This document shows positions 58,858 to 64,000 of a DNA stretch of 64,000 bases, piece after piece (within the stretch, counting starts at the first letter, position 1; every line of letters starts with the position of its first letter). This DNA is from Phocoena phocoena. Its lineage: Eukaryota; Chordata; Mammalia; Artiodactyla; Phocoenidae. The position numbers were made by a program, and so were the translations under genes. The notes under the pieces were generated by a model. The model ran no database searches. It was not told where the DNA came from and was given only the letters and a program-made list of their open reading frames with translations. The DNA is taken from NCBI RefSeq assembly GCF_963924675.1, contig NC_089220.1, positions 170,238,761 through 170,302,760 on the forward strand, in the 5' to 3' direction.

Positions 58858-59206
58858 GGGGAAAAAATGTCATGAAGAATCTAGGGGTAAAACAGGAATA
58901 AAGACACAGACTTACTAGAGAATGGACTTGAGGATATGGGGAGGGGGAAGGGTAAACTGTGACAAAGCGAGAGAGAGGCATGGACACATATACACTACCA
59001 AACGTAACGTAGATAGCTAGTGGGAAGCAGCCGCATAGCACAGGGAGATCAGCTTGGTGCTCTGTGACTGCCTGGAGGGGTGGGAGGGAGGGAGATGCCA
59101 GCGGGAAGAGATATGGGAACATATGTATATATATAACTGATTCATTTTGTTGTGAAGCTGAAACTAACACACCATTGTAAAGCAATTATACTCCAATTTA
59201 AAAAAA
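58858..59206 (+). other. L1 3' UTR and tail
   Basis: It contains the G-rich polypurine stretch at about 58939-58951, the typical 'agtgggaagcagccgcatag' block and the ending 'gcaattatactccaattt' followed by an A-run. The 3' duplication begins at 59207. Confidence 0.9.
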
Positions 59207-59279
59207 AAGAATTCTATAGTATGAAAAGGTGACTAAAATACCAGTAGTAAATAAGTCCCGAGTGACAGTGAGGATATTA

Positions 59280-59420
59280 AGTGTATATCTTCCATTTATA
59301 TACTCAACATTTATGGAATAAATCCCATGTTCCAGGCACATGACTAGGCACCAAACTACAAAGATGAAAGATACAGTCCCTGTCCTCAGGGACTTAAAGA
59401 TAATCAAGGCAAGCAGACAC
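59280..59420 (-). mobile_element. L2 LINE fragment (minus)
   Basis: Reverse L2 blocks 'tgttccaggcacatgact' and 'agtccctgtcctcagggact' are present. Confidence 0.6.
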
Positions 59421-59649
59421 ACTATAACTGGGACTGAACAATATTTGAAAATGGAGAACTTCTAGGTAGGACTTCAAAGAAGGATAGGAGTTCGACAGGG
59501 AGGGGACATACTCCAGACCTAGGGATATGATAGGCCCAAGGATCTGGGGCTGGAAAGCAGGGGGCATGTCCAGGTCTTGCTGAAGTTAGGTTTCCTACAG
59601 GGCATGATGGGAAGGATTGTATCCTATGACAATCAGTGAGATCGACTAT
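59421..59649. other. Unassigned sequence
   Basis: It may be a continuation of old L2 sequence, but I cannot support this. Confidence 0.3.
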
Positions 59650-59795
59650 CATTCATCGATTCATTTAACTAATTGGCTGAGCACCTTCCACTATCAGGCC
59701 CTGGGTCCTGCACAGAGGCCACCAAGACAAGGTCTGAACCCCTCAGAAACTCACAGTCCAGTGGGGGAAGGAGGCAGGTAAACAACCACCCACTA
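59650..59795 (-). mobile_element. L2 LINE fragment (minus)
   Basis: Reverse L2 terminus: 'cattcatcgattcatttaact', 'gagcaccttccactatcagg' and 'agaaactcacagtccagt'. Confidence 0.6.
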
Positions 59796-60285
59796 CCCCA
59801 TGGCATACACGCAACCAGAGAGCTATCTATGCCCAGGGTCCAGCACAATGGAGGGGGTGACCAGCTGGATTTATGCCCAGGATTCACAGAGGAGACCGAT
59901 TCGGGTTGAGTCTTAAGGATGAGTAGTGGCGCCCAAATTGACAAGAGGAGGAAAAGAGGAAGAGGTGGACACTGTGGGGAAGCCTAGCATCTGCAAGTAC
60001 TACTACAAATGGTCGCATGTGATCAGAATCCAGGGAGAGTCCGATACCTAATCATAATTCATAATACCCCCATGGAATTTTGGGGGGACCAAGGCAGGCT
60101 GCCCTCAGGGGCCTCAATGAGGAGATTATAGAGGCCTTTTCTCAGGATTCTGGAGGCGGGGGCAGGAAGTAACACGTTAAGATTTTCACTTTTTAAATAG
60201 TAACTGGAGGTTACACAAAAGACGGATTGGAGGGGCACCACAGTCCAGTTGGTATTGATGGCAATTACACACTCTTGAGGGATTC
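59796..60285. other. Unassigned sequence
   Basis: Nothing recognised. Confidence 0.4.
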
Positions 60286-60865
60286 TTTTTTTTTAATAGA
60301 TCTTTATTGGAGTATAATTGCTTCACAACACCGTGTTAGTTTCTGTTGTACAACAGAGTGAATCAGCCATATGCATACATGTGTCCCCATATCCCCTCCC
60401 TCTTGAGCCTCCCTCCCACCCTCCCTAACCCAGCCCTCTAGGTGGTCACACAACACTGAGCTGACCTCCCTGTGCTATGCGGCTGCTTCCCACCAGCCAA
60501 CTATTTTACATTCTGTAGTGTATATATGTCGATGCTACTCTCACTTCGCCCCAGCTTTGCCCTCCCACCCCATGTCATGAAGTCCATTCTCTATGTCTAC
60601 CTCTTTATTCCTGCCCTGCAACTAGGTTCATCAGGACCTTTTTTTTTTTTTTTAGATTCCATATATATGTGTTAGCATACAGTATTTGTTTTTCTCTTTC
60701 TGACTTACTTCACTCTGTTTGACAGACTCTAGGCCCATCCACCTCACTACAAATAACTGTTTCATTTCTTTTTATGGCTGAGTAATATTCCATTGTATAT
60801 ATGTGCCACGTCTTCTTTATCCATTCATCTGTCCATGGACATGTAGGTTGCTTCCACGTCCTGGA
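60286..60865 (-). mobile_element. 5'-truncated L1 (minus; end of ORF2 and 3' UTR)
   Basis: The 3' end T-run lies at 60287-60294, followed in reverse by the 3' UTR and the last part of ORF2 up to 'gttgcttccacgtcctgg'. A T-run of about 15 at 60639-60653 is an internal A-rich patch between ORF2 and the 3' UTR. I found no clear duplication. Confidence 0.9.
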
Positions 60866-60969
60866 ATTGATTTTGGGGAATTCAATTGGCCGGAGAAGAT
60901 CTGGAGTTAGTTTTGCCTTGGCTGAAATTTCTTCCCGTTTTTCTCTAGAATTAATGATAACAGTAGTAA

Positions 60970-61180
60970 TTGTGCAACGGCAACTGTTTACTGTGCATTT
61001 AGAATATGCGTGGCCAGGTACTAAGAAGCCATATGAGAGAGGCTCCCCATCTCACAGATGGAGAAACTGAGGCTCTCAGAAGCTAGGTAATTAGCCGAAG
61101 TTTATTCAATACCAATTTGGGGATCTTAGATTTTTCAGATTCCCAAGCCCATATTTTTAACGCTATGCCTTCTTCATGTT
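60970..61180 (+). mobile_element. MIR SINE
   Basis: The MIR core 'ctcacagatggagaaactga' and 'gctctcagaagctaggtaat' is clear, with weaker sequence on both sides. Confidence 0.75.
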
Positions 61181-62975
61181 TGTACCATGAATCAAGCCCC
61201 CTTGTTGATGACCTACTCTCGTTAGAATTCATGCAGTTGTGTTATTTGCCTGACATATTGCCCCTGGACCCGGGGGTTAGGATTCAAGGGATATCTCTTT
61301 TGCCAACACGTTAAGTGAAATCTGAAAAGTTTCCTGGGATAATGGCAGAATGTTACCTGTCTGAATACGATGAGCATAAACCAGAACATAAGGCACCTTT
61401 AAGGCTGAACTGGAGGCAAAACTTGTATTGGGGATTCTTCCCATCCTCCCTGATATATCCCATCACTTAACATCACATCTGGGTTTGGTGCCACAGGGGG
61501 CAGTAAACCAAGAGGGAATTATGGAATGTTCCAAAGAGAGAAGGGATCTTCCTGTAACAGGGCTTTCACCAAAACATACCCTTTGAGCCAGTCTGAATCC
61601 ACATCCACATTCTGCTCCCTTGGGTGTCATGAGGTCCAACACCCTGAGAGTCGTTCTGGGGGCAAGGGCAGACTCTGGCTTCCTGACAGTAACTCAAGGC
61701 CCTGAATTACTAATTTAAAAAGGAGGAATTCTGGGAGCAGCAATCAGGATGTTCATTCCAGCTGTCCATTGGTACCAGCTTCACTTTACAACTAGGTAAC
61801 ATCCGTGCCCTGAAATGCTGCTTCCAGAGCTTATGGCGTCCAAAGCAATTTTGGCAACATCAAAGCGCTTCCGTTGACTTCTGTATTATGATCTCCAGAA
61901 TTCAGTGGAAAAGTGAGAACCGATGTCTTGCCCTATTAATAACTGTTTCGGATAGAAGACCTTAAACCGACATCAGAGAGCAAATTCTACCACCATGATA
62001 TTCTATTGCTTCCCAACAAAAACAATTTTGTTTTTCCCCCTCGTCTCTGCCTCCTCTGTTCCCTCCTTCCTTCCTGGTAACTTTTATTTTTCCTGGCTCG
62101 TGTGTCTCTCCTGGAGGACGTTTAGTACCAGTAGCACCTGAACTTTGCTGATGAGATGACTAACTCTTGCCTTTGCCCAAACGTTGTTTCGGAAGGTCAG
62201 CCCTCAGTGTGAAGTAAACTCAGTCCTCCTCAGAACCTTCTGTCCCACTCTAACCCCTCTTGGTACTTAAATTCTACATCTAGCAATGACTTTCCACCTT
62301 GAACAGTTAGTCTCTACTTGAATAGGCAGCTGGAGGTGATCAAAGCATGACTTAAATCATTGTTTACTGTTGTAAAGCTCCTTTCAACCAGCTTACCGTT
62401 AATCACACTACAAAATAATAGAAAGGTGGGGAGTGATTGCTGGTATCAATAAAACGATGTCAGCTGAGGACAGAAGCAACCAGACACAGCCCCTGGGAAC
62501 TGCTGAACTGCCTTATTATTTCTGAAGGATTGTCCAGCCTGGCAGATCCGAGTTATGTGCTCTCAAGCCAAAGGTTATACTCAGAGGGACACCCCAGCCG
62601 CCAAGACGACAGGCAGCAGGTTTAGACCTCTGACATGGTTACATCTCCGGGCTCCATACCTCAATATCACAGAGGCGGATTTGTTAACCAGAATGTCAAT
62701 ATATTACCATGCAATTAAATGCAAGATATATATATGTTTTTTATCTAGGAGCAAAAAAACCTCTGAAACTATAAAGTTAGTTGTATTGTGAATCTGACAT
62801 TACAGAAAAACCGCGAGGACTGTGGTTCAGCTACGCCAGCTGGACTAGCCACCCTTCTCCACTGTCATACATCCTCACGTTCACAAATATGGACAGATGT
62901 TCCTGTGTGCCACTGTTCTATAAATACATAATACAATGTCAAGGAGTGATACGTGCTAAAAAAAAAAAAGTAAGG
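61181..62975. other. Unassigned repeat-poor sequence
   Basis: Over 1.8 kb I recognise no transposable element or gene; the longest frames (62-86 codons) have no features. Confidence 0.35.
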
Positions 62976-62989
62976 AAAGAAGAGAGGGT

Positions 62990-63126
62990 GGGAGGGATGG
63001 AGATGCCGGAGGGAGGAGATATGGGGTATATGTATAACTGATTCACTTTGTTATAAAGCAGAAACTAACACACCATTGTAAAGCAATTCTACTCAAATAA
63101 AGATGTAAAAAAAAAAAAAATTAAAA
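62990..63126 (+). mobile_element. Very short L1 3' end with 14-bp duplication
   Basis: Only about 137 bases of the L1 3' UTR and tail were inserted. A perfect duplication AAAGAAGAGAGGGT (62976-62989 and 63127-63140) flanks it. Confidence 0.95.
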
Positions 63127-63140
63127 AAAGAAGAGAGGGT

Positions 63141-63355
63141 AGGGCTTCCCTGGTGGCGCAGTGGTTGGGAGTCCGCCTGCTGATGCAGGGGATGCAGGTT
63201 CGTGCCCTGGTCTGGGGGGATCCCACGTGCCGCGGAGCGGCTGGGCCCGTGAGCCATGGCCGCTGAGCCTGCGCGTCCGGAGCCTGTGCTCCGCGACGGG
63301 AGAGGCCACAGCAGTGAGAGGTCCGCGTACCGCAAAAAAAAAAAAAAAAAAAAAA
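63141..63355 (+). mobile_element. CHR-2-type SINE (plus) at an L1 target site
   Basis: This full SINE with a run of about 24 A starts right after the L1's 3' duplication. It made its own copy of that motif, with one change, at 63356-63368 (AAGAGGAGAGGGT). Frames through it on both strands, up to 180 codons, are products of the repeat. Confidence 0.95.
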
Positions 63356-63368
63356 AAGAGGAGAGGGT

Positions 63369-64000
63369 GAAGGTACCTTGAGGAGGGGACATCGGAGCAG
63401 AAAACTGAGTGAAGATGGATAAACTACATGAACATCTGGGGGAAGGGCCAGCACAGCAGTGGGGAGAATACGAAGGCCCTGGGGAAATGTGCTTGCTGTG
63501 CTCATAAGGATGGGCTTTGTTTCTTAGCAAACATATTGTAACTGACTCGGTACACCCACATGAGTGTCTCACCCTCAAAGTAAGCAGAGCTAAGCTTATT
63601 ACAACAAGGTATCCTTTTGGAATTACAACTTGCATCTTCAGATTGTCATTTACATCCCCTGCCTCTCAAACCTCCACAGAACTAACCAAAGCACATAAAA
63701 ATTAGCCAAGAAAAGAGTGCTGGGAAATAGCAAAGTGAAAAGCTGGAAACTTTGTGGCCAGTGTGATGCAGATGGGGCGGGATGGACAGCTAAATGGATC
63801 AGGGCTGACTGGCCTGTGACTCAGCACCTGCAAAGGGAGACATGGCTGCACTTCCCCCGCTGAGTCTGGCAAAAATTCTCAGAGCTCAGAGCTGCCTTAG
63901 ACAAGAATGTCCCAAAGGGATGCATAACAAGGGATAAAGACAAAAACCACCGTAAGTGCATGGGGGCTGGTCTGCTCCCTCAGCCTCACACAGCGGGGAC
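63369..64000. other. Unassigned sequence
   Basis: I see no recognisable repeat or gene up to the window end. Confidence 0.4.

Larger units (their letters stand above)
53469..59206 (+). mobile_element. Nearly full-length L1 retrotransposon, inactivated
   Basis: This is the largest element in the window, about 5.7 kb. It has a 5' UTR (53469-54085), ORF1 (54086-54979), a 58-base gap, ORF2 (55038-58857) and a 3' UTR ending in an A-run. The likely target-site duplication AAGAATTCTA is found at 53459-53468 and 59207-59216, so little or nothing of the 5' end is missing. ORF1 has one stop and ORF2 one frameshift and four stops, so it cannot mobilise itself. Apart from these lesions the frames remain open, which means it is fairly young compared with the other L1s here. 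Confidence 0.95.

Noticed and set aside
63093..63635. 180- and 138-codon minus-strand frames
   Set aside because: They run through the CHR-2 SINE and its A/T run; similar frames occur in every copy.

Overview
This window is nuclear DNA of a mammal, most probably a whale or dolphin. Six copies of a tRNA-derived SINE of the cetacean CHR-2 type, two or three CHR-1-type SINEs, and many LINE-1 (L1) copies with the cetartiodactyl 3' end point there. The call rests on recognising these families, not on a database search. I see no supported protein-coding host gene, no rRNA or tRNA gene and no CRISPR. Open frames outside L1 are short, lack homology and mostly lie inside repeats, so the window is probably intergenic or deep intronic.

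Layout. 1-9 kb: a possible minus-strand retrocopy tail, an old L1 3' end split by a younger L1, a SINE, a MaLR-type LTR, L2 remnants, a GGAT microsatellite of about 230 bp, and a repeat-poor AT-rich stretch. 9-22 kb: truncated L1s, SINEs, a MER20-like DNA transposon, an old L1 5' region and L2 ends. 22-26 kb: LTRs, one inside an ancient L1 ORF2. 27-29.5 kb: two arms of about 340 bp in inverted orientation, 1.4 kb apart and roughly 98% identical. The left arm is ancestral by its L1 target-site duplication; the right arm is an inverted partial copy lying between CA-rich and TG-rich tracts. 30-41 kb: L1 fragments, an LTR with perfect 5-bp flanks, repeat-poor stretches, and a young SINE inside an old L1. 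42-44.5 kb: two L1s head to head. 44.5-49 kb: L2, a SINE monomer, three LTRs and repeat-poor DNA. 49.4-52.8 kb: a decayed endogenous retrovirus with two LTRs, a polypurine tract and three later insertions. 53.5-59.2 kb: a nearly full-length L1 with ORF1 and ORF2 broken at six places. 59-64 kb: L2, MIR, L1 and a SINE that reused the target site of an L1.

The genes present belong to retroelements. The L1 encodes ORF1p (RNA chaperone) and ORF2p (endonuclease and reverse transcriptase), both inactivated here; machinery of this type mobilised the SINEs and truncated L1s, many of which still have visible target-site duplications. The most unusual observations are the inverted duplication at 27-29 kb, the head-to-head L1 pair at 42-44.5 kb, and two places where a SINE inserted at the target site of an earlier L1. 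Repeat family names and edges are by eye; edges without stated target-site duplications are good to about 10-50 bases.
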